A DNA stretch of 64,000 bases, from positions 62,001 through 126,000 of the forward strand of contig JAHBVK010000003.1 of NCBI GenBank assembly GCA_019637555.1. Reading direction: 5' to 3'. This document shows positions 43,414 through 52,387 of the stretch, piece by piece (the first letter of the stretch is position 1; each line of letters opens with the position of its first letter). The notes beneath the pieces are model-generated. The model saw nothing but the letters and a program-made list of their open reading frames with translations, had not been told where the DNA came from and did not search any database. Position numbers and translations under genes: made by a program. This stretch comes from Anaerolineae bacterium. GTDB taxonomy: Bacteria; Chloroflexota; Anaerolineae; Aggregatilineales; UBA2796.

Positions 43414-45456
43414 TCAAGTGCTCAGAGCGTAAAGATACTTGTCCGTCGAGCCGATGTACATAGTCTTGTCCACAATGATGGGTGAAGACGCGATTGGTCC
43501 ATCAGTAGGGAACATCCAACGCAATTTGCCCTTTTTGGCTTCGATGCTATAGACGTTTTTATCTACACAGCCGAAATAGAGCGCGCCGTTGAGGTGTGCT
43601 GGTGATGAGACGATCTGCCCACCTGCCTGAAAGCGCCACAGTTCGCGCCCGCTGCTGATGTCAAGCGCGTAAAGGTTAGAATCGGCACAGCCGACATAGA
43701 GCGTCTTGCCAATGAGCAGTGGCGAACCAACGATTGCCTTACCAGCGCGGAAGCGCCAGACCGCCCAACCATTGACGATATCCAGTGCGTACACGTGGTT
43801 ATCCATCGAGCCGAAATAGGCTATGTCGTTATCGACGATGGGCCATGAGGTGATAGCGCGTTTCGCTTGATTGAAACGCCACTTGACGTTGCCCGTGAGA
43901 TCGAGTCCCAGCACCGCGCCGCTTTCCGTCGGGATGACTACCTTATCGGTGGTGACGGCGGCTTTGCTACGCATCGGCGCAGCGAGATCGACCTGCCACG
44001 AGGGACGCCCTGTTCCTAAGCGGATGGCGTAAAACTTGCCATCATCACTGCCGATGAAGGCATGACCACCCGCGATGGTAGGGGAGGAGCGCACCGGTCC
44101 TTTGGTCTGGTAGCTCCACATGATCTTGCCTGTGCGAATATCCAGCGCATAGACGGAGTTATCTTCCGAGCCAAAGACCACCATGTTGTCTTCGTTGGAG
44201 ATCGCAGGGGAACTGCTGATGCCACCTTCCGTCGCGTATTTCCAGCGGAACGAGCCATCAGCGGCATTGACAGCGTACAGGTTATTGTCGTAAGCGCCGA
44301 CATAGACCACATTTTTGTTGTAGAGTGGCATCCCGCGAATTTCATCTTCGCATTTGAACTTCCACAATGCCTTGATCGCTGATGTGTCTTCAAAGGAATC
44401 GTTGGAAGGAGCGGGCGCGGGTGCGGTAGGAGATGGAGGTCCGGCGGATGATACCGCTGCCGTATTTAGCGGCTGCGGCTGCGGAGCGATGCCCGCGCCA
44501 CCAAAATCGACGGTGCGCATCGCATCCTGACCAGCGGCTCCGGCAACGGGAGCAGCGGCTGGCGCGGCAACCTGTGCGACCACGTTGTTCTGACCGATAG
44601 CATTAAGCGAGTCGCGCATGGCAGCAGCCGTCTGGAAGCGGTTACCCGGCTGATATTCCAGTGCGCGCAAAATGATCCGCTCCAATTCAACCGGAATCTT
44701 GGGGTTGATCTGGCGGATCGGACGTTCGTGATAGCTGAAGGGTGGCTCCAACCGCGGATCTTTGCGGGTTGCCAGATGGTGCAGCGTACCACCGAGCGCG
44801 TAAATGTCGCCCTGTGGCGATGCTTCACCACGATATTGCTCCGGAGGTGAATAACCTTCCGTGCCGATCATCGTGCCTTTTTGGTTCGCCTGAAAGGTTT
44901 TGGCGATGCCGAAATCGATCAGGCGGATGCGTCCAGTACTATCGACCATCACATTAGATGGCTTCATATCACGGAAAATGATCGGTTCGGGCTGATGCGA
45001 GTGCAGATAATCAAGCACATCGCAGAGTTCCAGCGCCCACTTGCGGATCATCTCAGCGGGTAGGAAATCCGGCATGGTGTTGATGATGGCTTCGAGGTCT
45101 TTGCCGTTGATGTACTCCATAACCAGATAGGCGCGATCCCGACTGGTGAAGTAATCGTAGATTTTGGGAATCGCCGGATGGTTGAGTTCGGCAAGAATGT
45201 TTGCCTCACGCTCGAAGGTGCGAATTGTGATCTCGCGCATCCCTGCGTCGGAACTGAGATTGAGCATCTCTTTGACGGCGACATTGCGGGTCACGGCGGT
45301 GAAGTTCATATCACGCGCCAGATACACCGATCCCATACCACCGACGCCTAAGACGCCCGTGATACGGTAGCGGTTCTGCAATGTCATCCCCGGTTGTAGC
45401 GATCCATCATTCCCGCGTGGCGGTTCTTGCTCTCCCGGTAACCTCTGTGTATTCAT
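43414..45456 (-). CDS. Ser/Thr protein kinase fused to a PQQ-type beta-propeller
   Basis: 680 residues. Kinase domain about 28-275: glycine loop GVLGVGGMGSVYLA, Lys in NVAVKEML, IIFRDMKPSNVMV (HRD-type loop with Phe in place of His, the Asp kept), DFGIAKTF, GTEGYSPPEQY. Linker about 290-365 is Pro/Ala-rich. C-terminal half holds about seven PQQ-like blades of the form LYALDISSGRELWRFQAGG. No TM segment is seen, so the propeller is cytoplasmic. It heads the operon followed by PP2C, J/vWA and FHA. Regulation of the kinase by ligand or protein binding to the propeller is a plausible inference. Confidence 0.88.
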   Translation of the reverse strand: MNTQRLPGEQEPPRGNDGSLQPGMTLQNRYRITGVLGVGGMGSVYLARDMNFTAVTRNVAVKEMLNLSSDAGMREITIRTFEREANILAELNHPAIPKIYDYFTSRDRAYLVMEYINGKDLEAIINTMPDFLPAEMIRKWALELCDVLDYLHSHQPEPIIFRDMKPSNVMVDSTGRIRLIDFGIAKTFQANQKGTMIGTEGYSPPEQYRGEASPQGDIYALGGTLHHLATRKDPRLEPPFSYHERPIRQINPKIPVELERIILRALEYQPGNRFQTAAAMRDSLNAIGQNNVVAQVAAPAAAPVAGAAGQDAMRTVDFGGAGIAPQPQPLNTAAVSSAGPPSPTAPAPAPSNDSFEDTSAIKALWKFKCEDEIRGMPLYNKNVVYVGAYDNNLYAVNAADGSFRWKYATEGGISSSPAISNEDNMVVFGSEDNSVYALDIRTGKIMWSYQTKGPVRSSPTIAGGHAFIGSDDGKFYAIRLGTGRPSWQVDLAAPMRSKAAVTTDKVVIPTESGAVLGLDLTGNVKWRFNQAKRAITSWPIVDNDIAYFGSMDNHVYALDIVNGWAVWRFRAGKAIVGSPLLIGKTLYVGCADSNLYALDISSGRELWRFQAGGQIVSSPAHLNGALYFGCVDKNVYSIEAKKGKLRWMFPTDGPIASSPIIVDKTMYIGSTDKYLYALST

Positions 45457-45786
45457 CGTACAATGCCTAGATAAGATAATGGATTAATGAATGAATGTGC
45501 AGCTTGGATGATCATGAGTCAACAAGATGATAGGAAAAATTATAGAGCAGGGGTTAGGGGGGCGCAATGCGGCGCATCTCTCGTTTTCGTTACTGATACA
45601 CGAATAAGTTGTGAATGAGAGTCCGGCTGAAACGGTGGTTGCTCTGCTGTGTCTGTTGGTTGATGAGACGAACTAACGGCATAATTGGGGGAGCTGGCTC
45701 CTCACCCTCCTCATCCACTGCTCACGGTGGGGCGACAGAAGGTAGTCGCAAGAACATTCGCCGGAAACAGGTATTTTTAACCTAGC
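45457..45786. other. Divergent spacer between the STPK operon and the glycosyltransferases
   Basis: 330 bases. It should hold both promoters. A G/C-rich CTCACCCTCCTCATCC tract lies near 45700. No confident -35/-10 boxes and no gene. Confidence 0.4.
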
Positions 45787-47604
45787 ATGACTCGTATTCT
45801 CATTGTTGGATTTGCCCCACTACCAGTTGAACATCTGCGGATGAGCGCTCCATCGCTGCGGACATGGCAGTTTACTAAGATCCTGCTGGACGCGGGGCAT
45901 GAGGTCTGCTTGATCGCCAACCGCGGGCACAGCATTTATCCTGCTGACCTGCCCGAAGTGATGACCCAACGCAACGGCAACCTGCTGTATCACAACGTCA
46001 GCAATCAGGCATTCGATACACCTGAGCTGCTTCTGCCACTGGTGAATACTTTTAATCCACAGTGCGCTATCGGGGCGAACACACCCGGCAGCGCCGCCGC
46101 TGTACCGATCATCGGGGAGATCCCGCTGTGGGCGGACATGAACGGCTCGATCATGGCAGAAGCGCAAATGAAGGCGCAAGTCTACGGCGATGATTCGTAT
46201 CTGGCGCATTTCTGGGCACTGGAGCGCACGTGCCTAGCGCGCGCGGATGTTTTCTCCACCGTCGCGGAGCGTCAGAAGTGGTCACTGGTGGGGGAATTGG
46301 GAGTCTTTGGGCGGCTGAACCAGTGGACCAGCGGCTATGAGTTTGTCCATCCTCTGCGGGTGGCGATTGAAACCACGCCATACGAGATGACGCGCCGGAT
46401 CGTGCGCGGGGTGATCGCGCCGCAAGATGCCTTCATCATCCTGTACACAGGCGGCTACAACACATGGGTTGATATTGACATCCTGTTCGCCGCACTAGAA
46501 CGGGTAATGGAGCAGCATCCACAGGTGTGGTTCGTGTCAACAGGCGGCACGATTGATGGTCACGACGACATTACCTACGCACGTTTCAAAAACATGATCC
46601 GCACTTCGCGCTTCGGGGAACGATTCCAGCTTCAAGGTTGGGTTCCTGCGGATGACCTGCCCTCATATTACCTTGACGCGGATGTCGGATTATCAACAGA
46701 TAAGCTGAGTTATGAGGGTTTGCTAGGCAGCCGCAATCGGGCGCTTGATTGGCTGCGCGCCGGACTGCCCGCCGTACTTTCCGACTTGCCGGAATTGGCG
46801 CAGGAGATTCGGGCGGCAGGTGCTGGCTTAACCTATTCTCCCGGCGATCTAGAAGGACTGGTGGCAGCGCTGGAAACGCTGATCACGCAGCCAGTGGTGC
46901 GAGAACAGATGCGCGGTTGTGCGCGTGAACTGCTGCTGCGCAACCACACATTTAAGGCAACGGCGATCCCCGCGCTGGTCAACTGGGTGGCTGATCCGCA
47001 GCGTGCGCCGGATCACGGTCAAGAAGTGCTGCCACTACTCGACACACCAAACTCGATGGCGACCCTCTCCGCTCCGATCAGTAATGAGCACTTCCGCAGT
47101 CACCAGCGGCTGATCATCGGTGTGTGGCGAAAACTCTACAGCCTGCTGGTCAAGATCGGAGTCAGACCCGCTGTTTTGCATAGACTGCGCCATCTGGGAC
47201 GCAACGTCTTTGGCATGGGCGTGGTTAGTTATGCACTCAGTTATGACAGCTACAGCGTGCCTAATAAGATGGTCGTCGGGCAGAGTGTGACTGGAAACGT
47301 GGTAGTGACTAACCGCGGACGCTTGACGTGGCGTACTCCGCGCGAGGATACCCACGCCACTAACCTGTCTTATCACTGGTTGACGGCGAGCGGCGTGATG
47401 GTGGAAAAAGAGGGCATCCGCACGCCACTGCCGCACAGCATCGGACCGGGGCAGCAGGTCAGCCTCGACGTGCGGATCAGCGCACCGAGCAAGCCGGGAC
47501 GCTATCGGTTGGAGATCGACGCTGTGCGCGAGGGCGTGGTCTGGATGAGCGAAGCGGGAATCCCTCCGCTGACTGTCGACGTAGAGGTTAATGACGCGCC
47601 ATGA
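45787..47604 (+). CDS. GT4-like glycosyltransferase with C-terminal Ig-like domain
   Basis: 605 residues. N-terminal Rossmann half (MTRILIVGFAPLPVEHLRMS), nucleotide-sugar half with ILYTGGYNTWVD, FQLQGWVPADDLPSYYLDADVGLSTDKL and NRALDWLRAGLPAVLSDLPEL at about residues 210-350, as in GT4-type enzymes. The last 130 residues carry an Ig-like fold of the form NRGRLTWRTPREDTHATNL, LPHSIGPGQQVSLDVRI and PGRYRLEIDAV, resembling an Ig-like domain of the FW/NBR1 type. A cytosolic Ig-like tail on a GT is unusual. ATG at 45787; the next gene starts within its stop (ATGA). Confidence 0.85.
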   Translation: MTRILIVGFAPLPVEHLRMSAPSLRTWQFTKILLDAGHEVCLIANRGHSIYPADLPEVMTQRNGNLLYHNVSNQAFDTPELLLPLVNTFNPQCAIGANTPGSAAAVPIIGEIPLWADMNGSIMAEAQMKAQVYGDDSYLAHFWALERTCLARADVFSTVAERQKWSLVGELGVFGRLNQWTSGYEFVHPLRVAIETTPYEMTRRIVRGVIAPQDAFIILYTGGYNTWVDIDILFAALERVMEQHPQVWFVSTGGTIDGHDDITYARFKNMIRTSRFGERFQLQGWVPADDLPSYYLDADVGLSTDKLSYEGLLGSRNRALDWLRAGLPAVLSDLPELAQEIRAAGAGLTYSPGDLEGLVAALETLITQPVVREQMRGCARELLLRNHTFKATAIPALVNWVADPQRAPDHGQEVLPLLDTPNSMATLSAPISNEHFRSHQRLIIGVWRKLYSLLVKIGVRPAVLHRLRHLGRNVFGMGVVSYALSYDSYSVPNKMVVGQSVTGNVVVTNRGRLTWRTPREDTHATNLSYHWLTASGVMVEKEGIRTPLPHSIGPGQQVSLDVRISAPSKPGRYRLEIDAVREGVVWMSEAGIPPLTVDVEVNDAP

Positions 47605-48485
47605 CCGCCAGCGTCAGTCTGATCATCGTCTCGTGGAACTCTGCCGCGATCATCGGTGCGACGCTGGACTCAATCCGCCAGCTTGACTACCCGCGCGATC
47701 AGTTGCGCGTGGTGGTGGTGGATAACCATTCCAGCGACGACAGCGTACGCTTGATCCGCCAACGCTATCCCGAAGTGGAAGTCCGCGCGGAGCTGATCAA
47801 TCACGGCTTCGCGGGCGGCAATAATGTGGGCATGAAGTCTGCGCCCGCCGATTACTTTGCACTGGTGAATCCTGATGTGGTACTGCATCCCGATTGGCTG
47901 ACCGAGAACATCGCTGTACTCGAAGCGGATGCTAACATCGGCGTATTGGGCAGCAAAATTTTCTACGGCAACCGAGTCATGTTGCAACATACGGGCGGTT
48001 TTCTGCGCCCGAACCTGCTCAGTTATCATCGCGGCGATGGCGAGTTGGACATCGGGCAGTACGACCAGATCAGTGATTCGGATTACGCCACAGGCGCGGC
48101 ATTTGTCACACGGCGCAGCGTGGCGGAACGGCTTGGTTATTTGCCAGAAGCCTATTTTATGTACTACGAAGAAACCGAGTTCTGCTTCCGCGCCCGCCAG
48201 CAAGGATTCCGCGTCGCGTATGCGCCGAAAGCGGTGTGCTACCACGACGAGAAGCACAGTCTGGGACGATCCGCTTCGGCACGGTATTTACTGCTGTACC
48301 ATCGATCTCGCTATCTATTCGCGCTGCGTAATTTACAGACGCGGGAGCAGCGCCTCGCCTTCATCGCTGAGGAGCGCGACTGGCTGAACTTCCACATCCG
48401 ATCCTATCGCTATCGTGCGTTGTTACAGCGCAGTAAGCTGGCAAACTGGCGGGAGATGGTCAAGTATAAGTGGATGCTGCCGTAG
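47601..48485 (+). CDS. GT2-family glycosyltransferase
   Basis: 294 residues. GT2 motifs: VSLIIVSWNSAAII, VVVVDNHSSDD (about 36), FALVNPDVVLHPDWL (DxD-like, about 90), YATGAAFVTRRS and YYEETEFCFRARQQGFRVAY (ED motif, about 190), CYHDEKHSLG. These resemble rhamnosyl- and galactosyltransferases of surface polysaccharide pathways. The start ATG (47601) overlaps the preceding GT stop, so the pair is translationally coupled. Confidence 0.93.
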   Translation: MTASVSLIIVSWNSAAIIGATLDSIRQLDYPRDQLRVVVVDNHSSDDSVRLIRQRYPEVEVRAELINHGFAGGNNVGMKSAPADYFALVNPDVVLHPDWLTENIAVLEADANIGVLGSKIFYGNRVMLQHTGGFLRPNLLSYHRGDGELDIGQYDQISDSDYATGAAFVTRRSVAERLGYLPEAYFMYYEETEFCFRARQQGFRVAYAPKAVCYHDEKHSLGRSASARYLLLYHRSRYLFALRNLQTREQRLAFIAEERDWLNFHIRSYRYRALLQRSKLANWREMVKYKWMLP

Positions 48486-48503
48486 GCGAAGAAGTGCTGA
48501 GTG

Positions 48504-48610
48504 CTAGGTGCTGAGGGAAAACAAGTACCGAAGTGCCAGAGTACCAGAAGTGCCTTAAGTTGAATGCCGCAGGGACTTCGTTCGTTCAGCCCGGCAATTC
48601 ATTGCCGGGA
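48504..48610 (-). repeat. Inverted repeat arm, left of the J-domain membrane protein
   Basis: Runs CTAGGTGCTGAGG-AAAA ... AGTACCGAAGTGCCAGAGTACCAGA-AGTGCCTT and then the REP-like element copy B (48567-48610, minus orientation). The reverse complement of the right arm (49626-49729) matches this at most positions. Confidence 0.85.
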
Positions 48611-48625
48611 CTCGTTAAGAAGCTA

Positions 48626-49546
48626 TCACCGTTTGCGCCTGATCTGCACCTCGCACGGCGGCGCGAAGGTTTCATCGCTTCGCTGCACGCGCAGACGTAG
48701 GATGTAGTAGCCAGTGGGAAAGTTGCCGATAGAGATGTTCTCTAGCAGCACACCATCCGTCACCGCGATGGTAGCGGGCAGCCGTAGAATCCAGCGTGAG
48801 CCGGAACTCACCGAGTCGATCTCGATGCGGTAATTATGTAGATCGGGATCATCAGCCGTGCCGCGAATATTGAAAGTTTCCCCGTTGATCTCCGATCCGT
48901 CTGCTGGTTCACTGATCTGGATATGATCGGTGCAGACTGCGAATACAGGCGTGGCTGGCGTCGGACGTTCGGGGATGTAATCGAAGGTCGGCTGCGCGGC
49001 GATTGGCTGCGGCATCAATGTTTGCAGCGCTTGTGCCTGCGTGGTGGCTGATCGATTGCGGATTGCCTCAAAAGTGGGAGCGAGCAGCCGCGTGAACAGG
49101 TTGAAGATCAGTACCGCAATGATCACCATCACCGTAATGCCAATCGATAGACGGTGGCTAGGGCTGCGCAAGATGTTTTGCCACGCAGCTCGCCAGACAT
49201 CAGTGGTGTAACTGTACTGCGAACCGCGACTGAAGTTGTAGTTACGTGGCGCGTACTTATCAGCTAGCGGATCGGTGAACGGCGGGATATCGCGGATGCC
49301 CAGACTCTGCCGCCGCAGTTGATCGTAAATCCAGCGCAACTGCTGATCGCTGAGGACATCGTATGCTTCGTTGAGAATCTGAAACTGCTGCTTAGCGTGC
49401 TCAGGGTCTTCAGGGTGCAGATCGGGATGTACCTGCTTGGCACGCTGGCGGTAGACGCGCTGAATCTCCTCGCCGCTGGCAGTTGCTGCTACTCCCAGCA
49501 CTACATAATAATCGAGCCGGGAGTCGTATCGAATCTTGCGCGCCAC
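48626..49546 (-). CDS. J-domain membrane protein with C-terminal Ig-like domain
   Basis: 306 residues. J-domain about 10-75 (YYVVLGVAATASGEEIQRVYR, KQVHPDLHPEDPEHAKQQF with HPD). A TM helix at about 136-160 (LSIGITVMVIIAVLIFNLFT) leaves the J-domain cytoplasmic. The extracytoplasmic part (about 205-306) looks Ig-like: ISEPADGSEINGETFNIRGTADD and PTGYYILRLRVQRSD. It may tether Hsp70 to the membrane. The gene is bracketed by two copies of a composite repeat in inverted orientation. Confidence 0.85.
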   Translation of the reverse strand: MARKIRYDSRLDYYVVLGVAATASGEEIQRVYRQRAKQVHPDLHPEDPEHAKQQFQILNEAYDVLSDQQLRWIYDQLRRQSLGIRDIPPFTDPLADKYAPRNYNFSRGSQYSYTTDVWRAAWQNILRSPSHRLSIGITVMVIIAVLIFNLFTRLLAPTFEAIRNRSATTQAQALQTLMPQPIAAQPTFDYIPERPTPATPVFAVCTDHIQISEPADGSEINGETFNIRGTADDPDLHNYRIEIDSVSSGSRWILRLPATIAVTDGVLLENISIGNFPTGYYILRLRVQRSDETFAPPCEVQIRRKR

Positions 49547-49625
49547 GTCCGCAACTCAGGTAGTTAACGATGAAGGGAAAGTAATGGTAAGCCCGATAAT
49601 CTGAATATGTTGAAGTCCGCTTATC

Positions 49626-49729
49626 ACGGCAATGAATTGCCGTGCTGAACGAACGAAGTCCCGGCGGGACTCAAGGCACTCTGGTACTACGGCACCTCGG
49701 TACTGTCTTTTCCTCAGCACTTGCCCTAG
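49626..49729 (+). repeat. Inverted repeat arm, right of the J-domain membrane protein
   Basis: REP-like copy C (49626-49672) followed by AAGGCACTCTGGTACTACGG and ...CTCAGCACTTGCCCTAG, the inverse of the left arm. The stop codon of the neighbouring zinc-ribbon gene (49726-49728, minus) lies in its last bases. Confidence 0.85.
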
Positions 49730-50121
49730 TCGCGGCGATATTCCGCGCGGCGCAGTTCAGCCGGATCGACTTCGAGCAGCACTGCCCCGCAGTCACGACA
49801 AGCGACGGCATCTAGCTTCGCCAGTCGACGCCATGGGCGCAAACTGCGCAACGAGTTCAGCCAACCAAGCGTGATCCGCTTGGGCGCGAAGTGAACCTGA
49901 TTGAACTTATCGCCGTAATCAACGACGTAACCGGGCGCGAGGTTGCGGCTGCCGCAGCGCACACAGGCGAAATCGCGCTTGGAGTAGGTGTGCTCGACGT
50001 GCGGCATCGACTCCTCAGGCGCGAAATCCGGCGGCGGGATCAGCGCGGTGGCTTCGCTGTCTTCGAGATCAAGTGCTTCGGGAAAATGCTGCGGTTCAGG
50101 GTAAATCGGCTTGTTGGTCAT
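49726..50121 (-). CDS. Hypothetical zinc-ribbon protein
   Basis: 131 residues, no TM segment. Two C-x2-C pairs, FACVRCGSRNLAPG (about 50) and AVACRDCGAVLLEVD (about 106), likely form one zinc site. The N-terminal 45 residues are acidic and disordered. ATG at 50121. The stop codon is supplied by the end of the composite repeat. Function unknown; a regulatory or metal-dependent scaffold role would be typical. Confidence 0.6.
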   Translation of the reverse strand: MTNKPIYPEPQHFPEALDLEDSEATALIPPPDFAPEESMPHVEHTYSKRDFACVRCGSRNLAPGYVVDYGDKFNQVHFAPKRITLGWLNSLRSLRPWRRLAKLDAVACRDCGAVLLEVDPAELRRAEYRRD

Positions 50122-50157
50122 GAGTGATTACCTGACTATCTGAGCAGAGAACCAAAA

Positions 50158-50213
50158 GTGATGAGTAATGAGTGACGAGTACAACCCGTGCCATCATTCA
50201 TTACTCATCGCTG
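50158..50213. repeat. Long hairpin upstream of the zinc-ribbon gene
   Basis: AGTGATGAGTAATGAGTGA and TCATTCATTACTCATCGCT pair with two mismatches around a 17-base loop, between the P450 stop and the zinc-ribbon start. It may act as a terminator for the P450 or as a repeat remnant. Confidence 0.6.
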
Positions 50214-50247
50214 ATTTTATCGCTCGAATGGATAGGATGGTACACCC

Positions 50248-51555
50248 TCAATTATAGCGCACCTTCTCCCGCACGCGCATCTTGATACCATTCAGCGGGA
50301 AGCCCGTCGCACCGTAGACCTGCATGATCTGCTGATCGGGCGCGAGTTCCAGATCGGCGTGACGCAGCACATAACTCGCCAGCGCCTTGATCTCCACCTG
50401 CGCGAAATTGATGCCGATGCAGATGCGCGGTCCGCCGCCGAAACCGACCAGCGCGTAAGGATTCTTTTTGTCCTCCTCACGCGGCGCGGCGAAGCGATCG
50501 GGATCGAACTTTTCGGGATCGGGGAATACTTTCGGATTAAGATGGCTGGCGGCGATGGCGTAGAGCACGAACGTGCCCGCCGGAATGTGATAGCCCTCGA
50601 ACTCGAAATCCTGCGTGACGCCGCGCGGACCATTGGGCACGGGTGGGTAGAGGCGCTCCGCCTCTTGCAGCGCGTTGTGCAGCACCTTCATCTGTTTGAC
50701 CTGATCCAGCGTCGGCTCGTCGCTTGATCCCAACACTTGCTGCTGTTCTTGCAGTACGCGGGCGGCGTAATCGGGATGCTGCGTCAGCAAATAGATTAGC
50801 CATGTGCTCAAGCTGGTCGAAGTCTCATGCCCTGCTACCAGCAAAATATTGGTGTGGGCGATGATCTGCGCGTCGCTCAAACCCGTGCCATCTTCATCCT
50901 TGACACTGACCATCATGCCGAGGATGTCATCGGTGGGGTTGGCGCGGCGTTCGTGGATTTTCTGTAGCAGCGCGGCATCGAGTTCAGCGCGAATCTTGCT
51001 GATCTTCATCATCCACTCTTCGGGTGACTGCGCCTCGCTGAACAGCAGCGCCATATACAGATCGCGGAAGTGCTCGACCTCCGCGCCCGGACGCATCCCC
51101 GCCAACGCTTCCGCCGCGATGTCGAAGGTGATCTTACGCGCCTCGTCGTAAATATCGACCTCGCCCGCCGCGATCCAGCCATCCACGCGCTCACGGATGA
51201 TCCGGTTCATGATCGGCAGGTAGCGATCCATGTAGTTGATGGCGAAGGCGGGATTCATCATGCGGCGGTGGCGGGTGTGTTCCTCACCATCCATCGTCAG
51301 CAGACCATCACCGAGCATTTGCAGGACATCAAAGAAGTTGCCCCAACCGAGTTTATGCGAGAATAACTGCCGATTAGAGCTAAGTACGAAGCGATTGGCT
51401 TCGGGTCCGACGAGGAAAATGGTGGGATTTGGAAATACGGTGGTGCGGAAAATCGGTCCGTGCTGGTTGTACATATCCGCCAGTAAGCGTCCCGTATTCA
51501 TCGGCTGTTCGGGGATCAGATTGACGACGGGGATAGCCTCAAATGGACGAGCCAT
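50248..51555 (-). CDS. Cytochrome P450
   Basis: 435 residues from ATG 51555 (MARPFEAIPVVNLIPEQ), with AAGGAA eight bases upstream; an in-frame ORF extends to 51591. I-helix AGHETSTSLSTWLIY (about 255), ExxR as LQEAERLYPP, and haem-binding FGGGPRICIGINFAQVE (Cys about 370). No N-terminal TM segment, so it is a soluble bacterial P450. No ferredoxin partner gene is adjacent. Substrate unknown; it stands alone beside the DGPF/ECF pair. Confidence 0.95.
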   Translation of the reverse strand: MARPFEAIPVVNLIPEQPMNTGRLLADMYNQHGPIFRTTVFPNPTIFLVGPEANRFVLSSNRQLFSHKLGWGNFFDVLQMLGDGLLTMDGEEHTRHRRMMNPAFAINYMDRYLPIMNRIIRERVDGWIAAGEVDIYDEARKITFDIAAEALAGMRPGAEVEHFRDLYMALLFSEAQSPEEWMMKISKIRAELDAALLQKIHERRANPTDDILGMMVSVKDEDGTGLSDAQIIAHTNILLVAGHETSTSLSTWLIYLLTQHPDYAARVLQEQQQVLGSSDEPTLDQVKQMKVLHNALQEAERLYPPVPNGPRGVTQDFEFEGYHIPAGTFVLYAIAASHLNPKVFPDPEKFDPDRFAAPREEDKKNPYALVGFGGGPRICIGINFAQVEIKALASYVLRHADLELAPDQQIMQVYGATGFPLNGIKMRVREKVRYN

Positions 51556-51658
51556 AGTCTGCGTTCCTTGATTGGGAGATATAGTCTCCAATACGCATGA
51601 GTTAGATAATTGTGTTCAAGCTCATACATTAATGAATTGTGAGAAGGAAATTCTGGAT

Positions 51659-51685
51659 GTCGATCTGGCGATCCTCGTGCGACGT
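51659..51685 (+). promoter_or_regulatory. Candidate ECF42-type promoter
   Basis: TGTCGA (51659-51664), about 15 bases, CGACGT (51680-51685). This fits the recalled TGTCGA / CGA-type motif of ECF42 promoters and lies about 75-100 bases before the DGPF gene. A TACAAT at 51722-51727 is an alternative sigma-70 box. Confidence 0.35.
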
Positions 51686-51759
51686 ATTGATGAAGGCGCA
51701 AATTCTGAGCGCCGACTACAGTACAATGTGCTTAGAAGGCACGAGGGAGACGGGCAACC

Positions 51760-52110
51760 ATGAAGTACATCCTCTTGATCTACAACGCGGAATCAGCTTG
51801 GGACGGGCAGACGCAGGAACAGCAGAACGCCGAGTACGCGGAATATTCCAACCTCAGCAGCGGACTGCGGGAAAAGGAGCAATTAGTTCTCTCCGAGGCG
51901 CTGCATCCCATCGCGCAGGCGACCTCGGTACGCACCCGCGAGGGCAAGACGATGATCACCGACGGTCCGTTCGCGGAGACGAAGGAACAGCTTGGCGGTT
52001 TCTATCTGATCGACGTGAAAGACCTTGATGAGGCAATCGAAGTCGCCAAGAAGATCCCCAGTGTACGCTACGGCACGATTGAGATTCGCCCGTTGGTGGT
52101 GTTCGAGTAA
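51760..52110 (+). CDS. YCII/DGPF-domain protein
   Basis: 116 residues, standard for the family. Start MKYILLIYNAES (ATG 51760), the Asp-Gly-Pro-Phe motif at ITDGPFAETKEQLGGFYLID (about 67-86), and LDEAIEVAKKIP near the end. DGPF proteins are small dimeric YCII relatives commonly encoded next to ECF42 sigma factors, as here. Enzymatic role not established. Confidence 0.92.
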   Translation: MKYILLIYNAESAWDGQTQEQQNAEYAEYSNLSSGLREKEQLVLSEALHPIAQATSVRTREGKTMITDGPFAETKEQLGGFYLIDVKDLDEAIEVAKKIPSVRYGTIEIRPLVVFE

Positions 52111-52111
52111 A

Positions 52112-52214
52112 AAGCCCTCACCCCTGCCCCTCTCCCGCAAAGAGAGGGGAGGAAAAAAAGTGTTGGCTTGAAAAAAGTCCTTCTCCTTGGGGGAGAAGGA
52201 TTTAGGATGAGGGC
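52112..52214 (+). repeat. 103-bp direct repeat, copy 1
   Basis: Begins AGCCCTCACCCCTGCCCCTCTCCCGC, contains a CCTCTCCC/GAGAGG hairpin and a TCCTTCTCC/GGAGAAGGA hairpin, and ends GGATGAGGGC. Copy 2 (52256-52356) matches nearly base for base. Both lie between the DGPF stop and the sigma factor start. Confidence 0.95.
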
Positions 52215-52255
52215 TATCCAGAGTCAGAATCCAGAGATAATCACTCATCGTTAGT

Positions 52256-52356
52256 AGCCCTCACCCCTGCCCCTCTCCCGCAAAGAGAGGGGAAGAAAAA
52301 AAGTGTTGGCTTGAAAAAGTCCTTCTCCTCGGGGGAGAAGGATTTAGGATGAGGGC
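52256..52356 (+). repeat. 103-bp direct repeat, copy 2
   Basis: Copy 2 of the repeat at 52112-52214; it differs by one-base gaps and a few substitutions. An in-frame ATG at 52349 sits inside its last bases, so the predicted longer start of the sigma factor would come from the repeat. The spacer between copies is about 41 bases. Confidence 0.95.
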
Positions 52357-52387
52357 ACTCATCACTTTCTTGGAGAAAGGATGGCGC

